From assembly GCA_963662985.1 (NCBI GenBank), contig OY760067.1, positions 62,001 through 126,000 of the forward strand: 64,000 nt of DNA, written 5' to 3'. The notes beneath the pieces are model-generated. The model was given only the letters and a program-made list of their open reading frames with translations, did not search any database and was not told the origin of the DNA. Both the position numbers and the translations under genes were made by a program. Source of the stretch: G963662985 sp963662985. GTDB taxonomy: Bacteria; Chloroflexota; Anaerolineae; Anaerolineales; UBA11579. Every line of letters starts with the position of its first letter. The stretch's first letter is position 1. Below, in pieces: positions 24,798-33,208 of the stretch.

Positions 24798-26432
24798 TTA
24801 GTCGATGAGGGTTGCAATTTTGTCTGCATCATTTTCATTAATCAAGAAGGTGATCATTTTGCGATGGTTTTGTTTGAGAGCTTGTCCATCTCCTAATGCT
24901 TGAGCTGTTTTGAGCACGCCAAAGGGCATTTGGGATTGATCAGAGCCGGCTTCATCTGGAATGGGAAGATCTTTTTCGTTCTTGGTGACAAATTGGATAA
25001 AGACACCGTTACCTGCATCTCCTTTGTGTAACTGACCGGTGGAGTGAAGGAAACGAGGGCCAAAGCCAAAGGTAGTGGCTTTTTTAGTTTTATTTCGTAA
25101 TGAAGTTTGCAGTTTTTTGAAGGCTTGGGTGAAGGCGGGATTTGGATTCACATAGCCATGAATGGAGATGTAGGCGTATTGAGAAAGGTCTGAGAGGAAT
25201 TTTTCAAGAGTTTGTTTTGAAAATTCAACTGTATCCAATGGGGGAAGTTCGCCAGTTTCTTTGTAAATGTCGATCATTTTGCGAGCGGAGACTTTGGCGG
25301 ATTCTACATTGGGTTGATTGAATGGTTGAATACCCATAACTGCACCTGCTACGGCGGTGGCAAATTCCCAGAATGCAAAGTGAACGCCAAGTTGGTTGAA
25401 ATTAGCAAGATCAATGGTGACAACTGGGTAATTGGCATCTATGAGTGCTTGAACTTGAGCTGCATAAGGAGTGGCGCCGGCAAAGGTGTAGTTGATAAAA
25501 ATCCGATCTGTGCCATAGTTATCTGGGGTGGTGGGTTGCTCACCGATGACAGGAAGGATACCTTTGCCATTTTTGCCAGTACTTTCGGCGATGAGCTGTT
25601 CGATCCATTCGGCTACGATAGTGATGTTATCAGGAATAATGAAGGTGAGTTTGTCTTGGTTTTGGAGTGAAAGTGCACCCATGAGTATACCAAGTTTGAG
25701 AGTTGCTTGGGTGAGAGGAGCGTTTTCATCTTTAAGAGTGTCAAAGGTTTGATTGCTTTGAGAAAGAAGGCTTTTATAATCTGCACCTGCAATGGCAGCT
25801 GGTACCATGCCAAAGAAAGAGAGAGCTGAATAACGGCCACCGATGTTGGGATTGTTGCGGAAAATTTGACGGAATTTGAGATCCGTGGCTAATTTTTCAA
25901 GTTTGCTACCGGGGTCAGTGATGGCGACAAATGAGTTACCGGGAACAGATGAATTTTTGCTGATCTTTTGGTAGAAATATTTGAAGAGGGAAAGAGTCTC
26001 AGCTGTGCCACCTGATTTTGTGGCGACTATATAGACGGATTTATCTAATGGCATTTCTTTTTCAAGGTCTGTTATGCGGCTAGGATCTGTGGTGTCTATA
26101 ATTGAAACTTTGAATTGAGAAGTGAATACTTTGCTAAAGATATCGGGGGCTAAACTGGAACCGCCCATACCGAGGACGTATACGTTAGTGATGCCATCTT
26201 TGGCTAAGCCTGCGAGAAGATTATCAATTTGGGCGGATTGGTCGAGGATCTCTTGCCCAACGATGAGCCAATCGAGGCGATTGGTGATTTCTTCTGGTGA
26301 ATCAGACCATAAAGTGTGATCTTTCTGCCAGATTCTTTCGACAAATTTTTCTTGTGAAAGGGTTTTTAAATTGGTTTCAATGGTTTTGTTGATCGATTCA
26401 GGGATTGAAAATTTGATCAGGTCTTGATTCAT
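24798..26432 (-). CDS. pgi: Glucose-6-phosphate isomerase, type found fused to transaldolase
   Basis: 544-aa SIS-fold isomerase. GMGGSSLAPDI and ATKSGGTAETLSLFKYF are the phosphosugar-binding segments, and GGRYSALSFFG carries the conserved Arg. The sequence resembles the isomerase half of bifunctional transaldolase-Pgi proteins rather than E. coli Pgi, yet no transaldolase domain precedes it. AAGGAG lies 8 nt before ATG 26432. It is followed directly by rpiA, so two pentose/hexose phosphate enzymes are coexpressed. Confidence 0.9.
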   Translation of the reverse strand: MNQDLIKFSIPESINKTIETNLKTLSQEKFVERIWQKDHTLWSDSPEEITNRLDWLIVGQEILDQSAQIDNLLAGLAKDGITNVYVLGMGGSSLAPDIFSKVFTSQFKVSIIDTTDPSRITDLEKEMPLDKSVYIVATKSGGTAETLSLFKYFYQKISKNSSVPGNSFVAITDPGSKLEKLATDLKFRQIFRNNPNIGGRYSALSFFGMVPAAIAGADYKSLLSQSNQTFDTLKDENAPLTQATLKLGILMGALSLQNQDKLTFIIPDNITIVAEWIEQLIAESTGKNGKGILPVIGEQPTTPDNYGTDRIFINYTFAGATPYAAQVQALIDANYPVVTIDLANFNQLGVHFAFWEFATAVAGAVMGIQPFNQPNVESAKVSARKMIDIYKETGELPPLDTVEFSKQTLEKFLSDLSQYAYISIHGYVNPNPAFTQAFKKLQTSLRNKTKKATTFGFGPRFLHSTGQLHKGDAGNGVFIQFVTKNEKDLPIPDEAGSDQSQMPFGVLKTAQALGDGQALKQNHRKMITFLINENDADKIATLID

Positions 26433-26468
26433 GTGATACTCCTTCAGATTAATAAACTGTCAGACAAA

Positions 26469-27161
26469 TTAAACCCTTCTTTGAGAAAAAAGTAAAGCTC
26501 TTCCTTCTTTCCCTACTACTTCCAGTAAATTTGCAGCTCTGAGAGTGTAAGTGAATTTTTGGATGATGCGTTGGTCGAGTTTGAGGGATTGGGCTAGTTG
26601 TTTGTTGGTGAAGGTCTGGCTAGCGGGGAAAGGAAGAAGGCTGAGGTAGTCTTGAGAATTGTTAAGAGTAGATGTATGTGCAAAAGAGGTGATGTGTTTG
26701 TTTTGGATACTAAAATGTTTGCGACGCCAACTCCCTTGCCCGTCATCACACCATGTTTCTGTGAGGTCAATTGTTTGAGTGATGATGTTTAAGGAAGGAT
26801 GAAGGAGTAAGTGGGGAATATAGATAGCTTCTTTAAATAGATCGTAGATGGTGCCATGACGAGGTGATTTACGTTGAGAAATAATTTCTCCATCTGGGGA
26901 TATCTTGCGGATTGTTTTATTTTGGATGATGGGATGGATGAGATTGACTTGATGTGATTCGATGAGGATGGCTAGTTTTTTTTTGATAGAAGAGAAATTG
27001 CCTGTTTGAATTTCAAAGAGCTGGTTATTTTGATAGAGATCAATGACATATCCATCGATGGTGTGCTCAAAAAGAGCACCATCAGTGGCAAAATGCTGTT
27101 TTAACTGATGGTGCAAATCTGATTCGTTATAAATGGAAAATTGAAACTCTTGTGAGGACAT
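26469..27161 (-). CDS. Unknown protein with nuclease-like N-terminus and winged-helix-like C-terminus
   Basis: 230 aa, not assignable to a characterised family. Residues 35-70 (DGYVIDLYQ then LFEIQTGNFSSIKKKL) have a D...E-x-Q pattern and beta-beta-alpha order reminiscent of PD-(D/E)xK nucleases. The middle contains RKSPRHGTIYDLF and a SWRRKHF segment. The last 60 residues (FTNKQLAQSLKLDQRIIQKFTYTLRAANLLEVVGKEG) look like a winged helix. I recall similar conserved unknown proteins in Chloroflexota. It sits 15 nt after the sigma-54 activator gene, at the end of the rpoN-kinase-activator run. DNA binding is the best guess; catalysis is speculative. Confidence 0.6.
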   Translation of the reverse strand: MSSQEFQFSIYNESDLHHQLKQHFATDGALFEHTIDGYVIDLYQNNQLFEIQTGNFSSIKKKLAILIESHQVNLIHPIIQNKTIRKISPDGEIISQRKSPRHGTIYDLFKEAIYIPHLLLHPSLNIITQTIDLTETWCDDGQGSWRRKHFSIQNKHITSFAHTSTLNNSQDYLSLLPFPASQTFTNKQLAQSLKLDQRIIQKFTYTLRAANLLEVVGKEGRALLFSQRRV

Positions 27162-27176
27162 GTACTCTTTCGTCCG

Positions 27177-28349
27177 TTATAAATTTTGAATTCCTAGATC
27201 AAAGTGATGCACATCTAATTTGTCTACATCACAGTAGATAATGGCGCGTTCGATGATGTGTTGAAGTTCGCGGATGTTGCCGGGGTAGTTGAATTTCATT
27301 AATTTGGAAAGGGCGCGATCTGTGATGCCTTCGATCATTTTGTTGCCTTTTTCATTATTTTTCTTGATAAAATGACCTACTAGATCAGGAACATCTTCCA
27401 AATGGTCTCTTAGAGGGGGAACCACGATGGGGAATACTGAAATACGGAAGAGGAAATCTTCTGCCATTTTTCCTTCTTCGACCATTTTTCCTAAATCTTT
27501 GTTAGTGGCGAATACGATTTGAACATCTACTGGAATCTCGACATGTCCATTCATGCGGGTGATGAGTTTGTTATCTAATGTACGGAGAAGACGTTCTTGG
27601 ACATCAAGATCCATTCGACTAATTTCATCTAAAAAGAGAATGCCACCATCTGCATGTTCAAAACTGCCAATATGACGTTTGCGCGCATCAGTGAAAGCAC
27701 CTTCTTCGTGACCGAAAAGTTGGGTTGCCATGAGTTCTTTATTTAATCCAGCACTATTAATAGCGATAAATTTATTTCCTTTGCGAGGACTGTTGTTATA
27801 GATATGACGGGCGATAATTTCTTTGCCGGTACCTGATTCACCGTATATTATGGTGGTGGCATCATTTTTGGCGGCACGAGTGGCTGCTTCAAAGACACGT
27901 TTCATTATTGGATTTGAACTGATGACATAATCTATCCCTTGGGTTTCAAAGGTTTGATTGTAGTAGGTTACTTCTCGTTCAATGCGGATTTGATCTTCTG
28001 CTTTTTTGATGGAATCGAGGAGATAATCAAAATTAATTGGTTTTTCAATAAAATCATGGGCTCCGTTTCGCATGGCTTCTACTGCCATTTTGATGTTGCC
28101 TTGTCCTGTGGTGACAATGACGCGAGGTTTATAAAAATCTTCAATGGGTTCTTCGAGCAAAGTTAGACCTTTGCCATCGGGAAGATTATGATCTAGGATA
28201 ACGATATCGATTATATTGTTGCGATAAATTTCTTTTGCCTTGGTTAAAGTGCCGGCTTCTAATACGAGATAGCCTTTTTTGGTGAGAATGCGACTAATTG
28301 AGCCGCGGGCGTCATCTTCATCTTCTACGATCAATATTGTAAAACTCAT
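27177..28349 (-). CDS. NtrC-family sigma-54 activator lacking a DNA-binding domain
   Basis: 390-aa response regulator. The receiver domain (1-120) has phosphoacceptor D53 in VILDHNLPDG and K103. The AAA+ domain (about 140-375) has Walker A GESGTGKE (170-177), Walker B GILFLDE (236-242) and an arginine-rich sensor region. The sigma-54 contact loop reads GAFTDA (217-222) instead of GAFTGA. The protein ends right after the AAA+ domain, so the usual Fis-type helix-turn-helix is missing, as in FlgR or chlamydial CtcC. It is preceded by AAGGAG and follows the PAS kinase gene, its likely partner. It should remodel sigma-54 polymerase from solution. Confidence 0.93.
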   Translation of the reverse strand: MSFTILIVEDEDDARGSISRILTKKGYLVLEAGTLTKAKEIYRNNIIDIVILDHNLPDGKGLTLLEEPIEDFYKPRVIVTTGQGNIKMAVEAMRNGAHDFIEKPINFDYLLDSIKKAEDQIRIEREVTYYNQTFETQGIDYVISSNPIMKRVFEAATRAAKNDATTIIYGESGTGKEIIARHIYNNSPRKGNKFIAINSAGLNKELMATQLFGHEEGAFTDARKRHIGSFEHADGGILFLDEISRMDLDVQERLLRTLDNKLITRMNGHVEIPVDVQIVFATNKDLGKMVEEGKMAEDFLFRISVFPIVVPPLRDHLEDVPDLVGHFIKKNNEKGNKMIEGITDRALSKLMKFNYPGNIRELQHIIERAIIYCDVDKLDVHHFDLGIQNL

Positions 28350-28389
28350 TGATTGCTCTCCTTATGGATTTAATTATTCTAGAGTTTGG

Positions 28390-30246
28390 TTAGTATTTTG
28401 GTAATTCTACATGAAACTTTGTTGATCCAGGAATGCTGGTGAAGCTAATTTTTCCTTGATGTTCTTTTATAATCTTTGCTGAATGGGTGAGTCCGATGCC
28501 ATTGCCATTATCTTTAGTGGTAAAACTTTGATTTAAAATTTTATCTTGATATTTTTTAGGAATCCCCGTACCCGTATCGGTAATATCAACTAAAACCATT
28601 TCGGTTTGAGAATTTGAAGTTATAGAAATGGTAAGTTGGCGAAAATCAATATTTGGTTGCGACATTGCATCAATGGCATTGATAATGAGATTATTAAAAA
28701 CCTCATGCATGGCAGTTTCATCGGCATATGCTGGTTGGGTGGGATTAAGATAATGTTCGATAACTTTAATGTCATTGATATTGAGCTTATCAGATTTTTC
28801 TTTTATTTCATTTTTTAAAAGAGCGACCATATCAAGCGATCTTTTATTGTAATTTTTGCTTTTGGTTTCATTGAGAATTCGTTCCATATAAACTGAAAAT
28901 TTATTGATGTGTTTTTTCATTTTTTCAAAATGAGGAAAAAATTCTTCTAATTCATCATATATAAATAGTTCATTGTTAAGTTGCGTAAGATTGTTTAGTG
29001 AATTTTTAACTTCATGAGAAAAGGTGGCAATGGCACTGCCTACTTTTGCTTTTTGAGCCATATCTTGGGCTTGTTGTTGAAAGGCCTCAATGGTTGATAG
29101 GTCATTAATGAGAATGATGTAATTACTAAATTTGTTAAATTGATTAAAATGAGGGATAATGGTGAGTTCAATAGGGAGGATGCGACCGTCTCTGAGTGTG
29201 ATGCGGACATTTGTGAGATTTTTTTTATTTTCACCATTTTTTACGAGGTAAAAATGATCTTCAATTGATGTGATGTTGGTAATAAAAAAGTCGGTAAATT
29301 TTTTATTTAAAATATCAAACTTATTTCGATAGCCTAAGAATTCTAAAGCAGCTTGATTGAGATATACTAGGCGTCTGTGCTCGTCTAGAATGATGTAACT
29401 ATTCTTGCTGTTTTCTATGATCTTTTTTTCGATGGTGGAATTGTTTGATTCAGGGTTGGGTTGCTTTTGCGCAAGTTGGAGGAGGTTGAGAACAAAGTTC
29501 ATTTTTTCATTTGCGTTGATAATTGCAATGTTTTCGTATAGTACGAAAAAACAGCCGATATTTTCAATATAAAAATTAAAAATTTGAGCATAAGATTCAC
29601 TGAGAGAATCGTAAAAATTGGTTTGAATATTGGAGAAGTTAATCCGATTCTTTTTCCATTGCATCGGTGTTTTGAAATAGATGCTGTCTTCTTTTGAAAT
29701 TGTTAGGGGAGGATTGAAAGAAATACTTGATGTCGTTTTGTAGAATTTGAGTGAATGATCAGGTTCTTCTATATAAATGAGAATGGTATTGGCTTGTAAG
29801 AAATTTTTTGTTGTATGCCAAAATTCTGAGGTATTAAATAAATCTTTTGTTTGGTTAGCTAATTGAAAAAGGGTGTTGATGTCATCCCAGAAAAAAGTTT
29901 CATCTTTTTTTGCTTGTAATTGAGATTCTTCAATCAGATTGATCAAAAAGTAAGAATCCATAAAAGATTTGATATCTAGAAAGAAAAATTGTAATGACTC
30001 TTTGGTGTGGGCACTAAGTTTTGAGTTATCTGTGATTTGATAATTTATTTCAGGAAAAATATCGACCAGTTTTTGTTTTAGATCAAGATTGAATGTGATT
30101 TTTTCTTGAGCAGAAGCGTTGGCAGCAATGATAGCCTGATCGTGTTTGGTACAGACAATGATTGGTTGATCGAGGATATCAATCAAAGATTGGATGAGAA
30201 TTACTTCGTCTTGGAAATTGGTGTCAAAGGGATTGTAAGGTTTCAT
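28390..30246 (-). CDS. PAS-domain histidine kinase, NtrB-like, partner of the sigma-54 activator
   Basis: 618-aa soluble-looking sensor kinase without membrane helices. An N-terminal PAS/GAF-like sensor region covers about 1-275, and a clear PAS domain about 278-385. The phosphoacceptor is H411 in FSHEVKNSLNNL. The C-terminal HATPase domain has NNLIINAIDAM, DTGTGIP and NGIGLTHSAKII. Its ATG overlaps the rpoN stop (ATGA) and the activator gene follows after 40 nt, so rpoN, kinase and activator form one unit. The signal is unknown; an intracellular ligand is likely. Confidence 0.92.
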   Translation of the reverse strand: MKPYNPFDTNFQDEVILIQSLIDILDQPIIVCTKHDQAIIAANASAQEKITFNLDLKQKLVDIFPEINYQITDNSKLSAHTKESLQFFFLDIKSFMDSYFLINLIEESQLQAKKDETFFWDDINTLFQLANQTKDLFNTSEFWHTTKNFLQANTILIYIEEPDHSLKFYKTTSSISFNPPLTISKEDSIYFKTPMQWKKNRINFSNIQTNFYDSLSESYAQIFNFYIENIGCFFVLYENIAIINANEKMNFVLNLLQLAQKQPNPESNNSTIEKKIIENSKNSYIILDEHRRLVYLNQAALEFLGYRNKFDILNKKFTDFFITNITSIEDHFYLVKNGENKKNLTNVRITLRDGRILPIELTIIPHFNQFNKFSNYIILINDLSTIEAFQQQAQDMAQKAKVGSAIATFSHEVKNSLNNLTQLNNELFIYDELEEFFPHFEKMKKHINKFSVYMERILNETKSKNYNKRSLDMVALLKNEIKEKSDKLNINDIKVIEHYLNPTQPAYADETAMHEVFNNLIINAIDAMSQPNIDFRQLTISITSNSQTEMVLVDITDTGTGIPKKYQDKILNQSFTTKDNGNGIGLTHSAKIIKEHQGKISFTSIPGSTKFHVELPKY

Positions 30247-31688
30247 TTTCTTTTCTTTCTCCCTGAGGCATTGAGATGACCTTCCATATCTCTATATTTT
30301 GCGACGGTTCTACGGGCTATTTCTATACCTTCTTTTTGAAGGATTTCGCAAATCTTTTGATCACTAAGTGGTTTCGTTTTATCTTCATTTTCTATCAATT
30401 CATTAATCATCACACGTATGGGGAGGTTCTTTTCAAAGAACATGGTGCATGGAATGATCTTTTTTGAGGGCAATTGAACTGTTTTTCCTTTGACTGCACG
30501 AGAGATGGTAGATTCTTCTACATTGAGTTTTTCTGCAACTTCTTTTTGGGTGATGGGGAAAAGATATTTGTCACCATATAGAATAAAATCGTGCTGCACT
30601 TTGACAACCCAGTGGATAAAACGTACTAAGGTGTTGTTACGTTGTTCGATGGTGCTGAGGAGGTTTTTTGCTTGATTAATCTCATTTTTGAGCTTTTCTT
30701 TTGTTTCTTGAGATTCTTCCTCTTTGACAGCATTTTGATAGATAGGATTGATGTTGAGGGAGCCGTAAATTGGGTAGAGGACTTCAACAATTAATTTTGG
30801 TGGAGAGGATTGGGTGTCTTGATGAATGATGAAGTCTGGTTGGTAATAAGCATGATATTTTGATTCTACTATTGTGCGTTCATCTCCCCAATGTGCGTGG
30901 GCAGGGAAGGGGTTGAGATTGTTGACAATGAAATCTACGATGGATTTTGAATGTGTTTTGGAAATGTTAAGGGCTTTTGCGAGAGAAGCATAATCTTTGT
31001 TGGCCATAAGTTTGGCATGATCTTTAATCGTAGTAATGATAAGTTCTTTATCATCTGGATCAGGGAGGAGTTTTTTCTCTGAGAGGTGTTGGACTTGTGC
31101 TACCATTGCATCTAATGCGGTGAATGAACCTACTCCGATGGGTTCGGCAGAGTTTATCAGTTCAATTGCTGAAATTATTCTTGCTTTGGTTACTTTTTGA
31201 TTGATGATGACTTCTTCTAGTTTTATGGTAAGAAGACCTGTGTCATCTAAATGAGAGAGCAAGAATGCGACAAGGTTTCGATCAGCTGGTTGGACATCAT
31301 TGGCAATTTGTTTAAATACATATTCTTCTAAAGATTCGGTTTGGGCTACAAAATCTTCTGGTGAATAGTCTTGTGCAACATTTGACTGACGGAATGGCAT
31401 TTGTGGGGGAGAAATAAACACGATAGGATCGTGAGGATCTTCAGTTTTTATATATGAACATTTGGGGCAAAATGTGTTTGGCGGTAATTTGGTGTGGCAT
31501 TTAGGGCAAATTCGACCTTCAGTAAATTCTAATACAGGAATTGAGTCTATCTCTTTAATTAACTTTTCACTATATTCAAAAACATTGGCATCAAGGGCAT
31601 TCATCACGTTTATGATGTTGTATAACCTCATTGTGTTTATCGGTTTTTGGCTTGGTTTTTGACTTAGGTTCGAAGATAAAGAAGGCAT
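30243..31688 (-). CDS. rpoN: RNA polymerase sigma-54 factor with zinc ribbon
   Basis: 481-aa alternative sigma factor. Region I (LSQK...NVMNALDANVFEYSEKLIKEI, about 8-55) is shortened but recognisable. Residues 61-77 form CPKC-x9-CPKC, a zinc-ribbon motif where the variable region II normally lies. The core-binding domain covers about 110-290, a helix-turn-helix follows (KEVAEKLNVEESTISRAVKG), and the RpoN box ARRTVAKYRD is near the C-terminus. It is first in the kinase/activator cluster. The other sigma-54-dependent genes are not obvious in this window. ATG 31688 has only a weak ribosome site. Confidence 0.95.
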   Translation of the reverse strand: MPSLSSNLSQKPSQKPINTMRLYNIINVMNALDANVFEYSEKLIKEIDSIPVLEFTEGRICPKCHTKLPPNTFCPKCSYIKTEDPHDPIVFISPPQMPFRQSNVAQDYSPEDFVAQTESLEEYVFKQIANDVQPADRNLVAFLLSHLDDTGLLTIKLEEVIINQKVTKARIISAIELINSAEPIGVGSFTALDAMVAQVQHLSEKKLLPDPDDKELIITTIKDHAKLMANKDYASLAKALNISKTHSKSIVDFIVNNLNPFPAHAHWGDERTIVESKYHAYYQPDFIIHQDTQSSPPKLIVEVLYPIYGSLNINPIYQNAVKEEESQETKEKLKNEINQAKNLLSTIEQRNNTLVRFIHWVVKVQHDFILYGDKYLFPITQKEVAEKLNVEESTISRAVKGKTVQLPSKKIIPCTMFFEKNLPIRVMINELIENEDKTKPLSDQKICEILQKEGIEIARRTVAKYRDMEGHLNASGRKKRK

Positions 31689-31840
31689 TTTATTCTTTCT
31701 TGTATATTAATCCAGAATGACATCGACTATAATATAGAGAATCCTCTCGTCTTTGTAGATGAAAGTTGCTCTAGTGATAATTATAGAGAAAGTATAAAGC
31801 TGCGCAACAAATATTATGGAAAACTTAAAGGATATTACAA
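31689..31840. promoter_or_regulatory. Divergent promoter region rpoN / trmFO
   Basis: This 152-nt AT-rich gap separates divergent genes. On the plus strand TTGTAG (31753-31758), 17 nt and GATAAT (31776-31781) could drive trmFO. On the minus strand several TATA-like hexamers exist but no clear pair. Confidence 0.4.
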
Positions 31841-33208
31841 ATGAAATCATTTGATGAAGTTATTGTGATTGGTGGCGGATTAGCAGGCTCTGAAGCCGCT
31901 TGGCAGATTGCGAATCATGGGATTAAAGTGAAGTTATACGAGATGCGTCCTGAAATTGGTACAGGAGCACATAAGACTGATCAATTGGCAGAGTTAGTCT
32001 GTTCAAATTCTTTAGGTTCAAAGATGCCAGACCGTGCCACGGGCGTTTTGATGCGTGAAATGGAACAGTTAGGCTCATTGTTGGTGAAAGTGGCCCAGGA
32101 AAATGCTGTGCCGGCGGGAGGGGCCTTAGCTGTCTCTCGAGAAGATTTCTCTGAAAAGGTGACTGAAACTTTGCTAGCTCATCCAAATGTGGAATTGGTT
32201 CGCGAAGAAGTTTGTGAAATTCCGAATTGTCCGGTGGTGATTGCTACTGGTCCATTGACCTCCGATTGTTTATCTCAAGCGATCGAAAAGTTTTTGGGTG
32301 AAGAGAGATTGTTCTTTTTTGATGCTTTAGCACCGATTGTGGATGCGGATTCAATTAATATGGAGATTGCTTATCGAGCTTCACGCTATGATAAGGGCGA
32401 AACTGAAGAAGGGGACTATATCAATTGTCCCTTGAATAAAAAAGAATATGAAGATTTTGTGGAAGAATTGTTGAAGGCTGAACGGATTCCACTTAAAAGT
32501 TTTGAGGAAGTAATCGAAAATGGAGTGAATGCTGGGGCACATACGTTTTTTGAAGGATGTTTGCCAATTGAGATTATTGCTTCTCGTGGAGAAAAATCTT
32601 TGGCGTTTGGACCTATGCGACCAGTGGGGTTGGATGACCCGCGAACAGGGCGATGGCCACATGCAGTTTTGCAATTGCGACAAGATAACATCGATGGCAG
32701 TGCTTATAATATGGTTGGGTTTCAAACGAATTTAAAATTCTCTGAACAAAAGAGAATTTTCCAGATGATTCCGGGATTGGAAAATGTTGAGTTTGTGCGT
32801 TATGGGCAAATGCATCGAAATACTTTTATATCGGCACCTCTTGCATTAAATGCTACGATGGAAGCAAAAAAACGAGATATGGTGTTCTTTGCTGGACAAC
32901 TTTCAGGGGTAGAGGGATATATGGGGAATATTGCTACTGGTTGGTTAGCTGGTACAAATTTGGCAAGAGAATTAAAAGGATTAGATAAGTTAGTTTTCCC
33001 AAGAGAAACGATGTTGGGTGCAATTATTTATTATTTGACTCATGCAGATTTGAAAGATTTTCAGCCTGTAAAAGCTAATTTTGGGATTATGCCAAAATTT
33101 GATGATGGAAAGAAACGAAATAAAAAAGACCGGATTACTGCCTACTCAAAACGGGCTGAAGATGTTTTGAATGAGTTTGTGAAGGAGCAAGAAATTGAAA
33201 TCTTCTAA
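31841..33208 (+). CDS. trmFO: Folate/FAD-dependent tRNA m5U54 methyltransferase TrmFO
   Basis: 455-aa flavoprotein that makes 5-methyluridine at tRNA position 54 using methylene-tetrahydrofolate. The FAD-binding GGGLAGSEAAW is at the N-terminus; ELVCSNSLGSKM and the C-terminal GVEGYMGNIATGWLAG segment are typical. ATG 31841 has AAAGGA upstream. The first gene of a seven-gene plus-strand run, it overlaps the M28 peptidase start by 14 nt. Confidence 0.96.
   Translation: MKSFDEVIVIGGGLAGSEAAWQIANHGIKVKLYEMRPEIGTGAHKTDQLAELVCSNSLGSKMPDRATGVLMREMEQLGSLLVKVAQENAVPAGGALAVSREDFSEKVTETLLAHPNVELVREEVCEIPNCPVVIATGPLTSDCLSQAIEKFLGEERLFFFDALAPIVDADSINMEIAYRASRYDKGETEEGDYINCPLNKKEYEDFVEELLKAERIPLKSFEEVIENGVNAGAHTFFEGCLPIEIIASRGEKSLAFGPMRPVGLDDPRTGRWPHAVLQLRQDNIDGSAYNMVGFQTNLKFSEQKRIFQMIPGLENVEFVRYGQMHRNTFISAPLALNATMEAKKRDMVFFAGQLSGVEGYMGNIATGWLAGTNLARELKGLDKLVFPRETMLGAIIYYLTHADLKDFQPVKANFGIMPKFDDGKKRNKKDRITAYSKRAEDVLNEFVKEQEIEIF

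Noticed and set aside
31663..31676. GGTTCGAA-like string suggestive of a tRNA T-arm
   Set aside because: It lies inside the start of rpoN with no surrounding cloverleaf.
20601..31840. Sigma-54 (-24/-12) promoters near the rpoN cluster
   Set aside because: Scanning by eye for TGGCAC-N5-TTGC on both strands found no convincing site. The search was not exhaustive.
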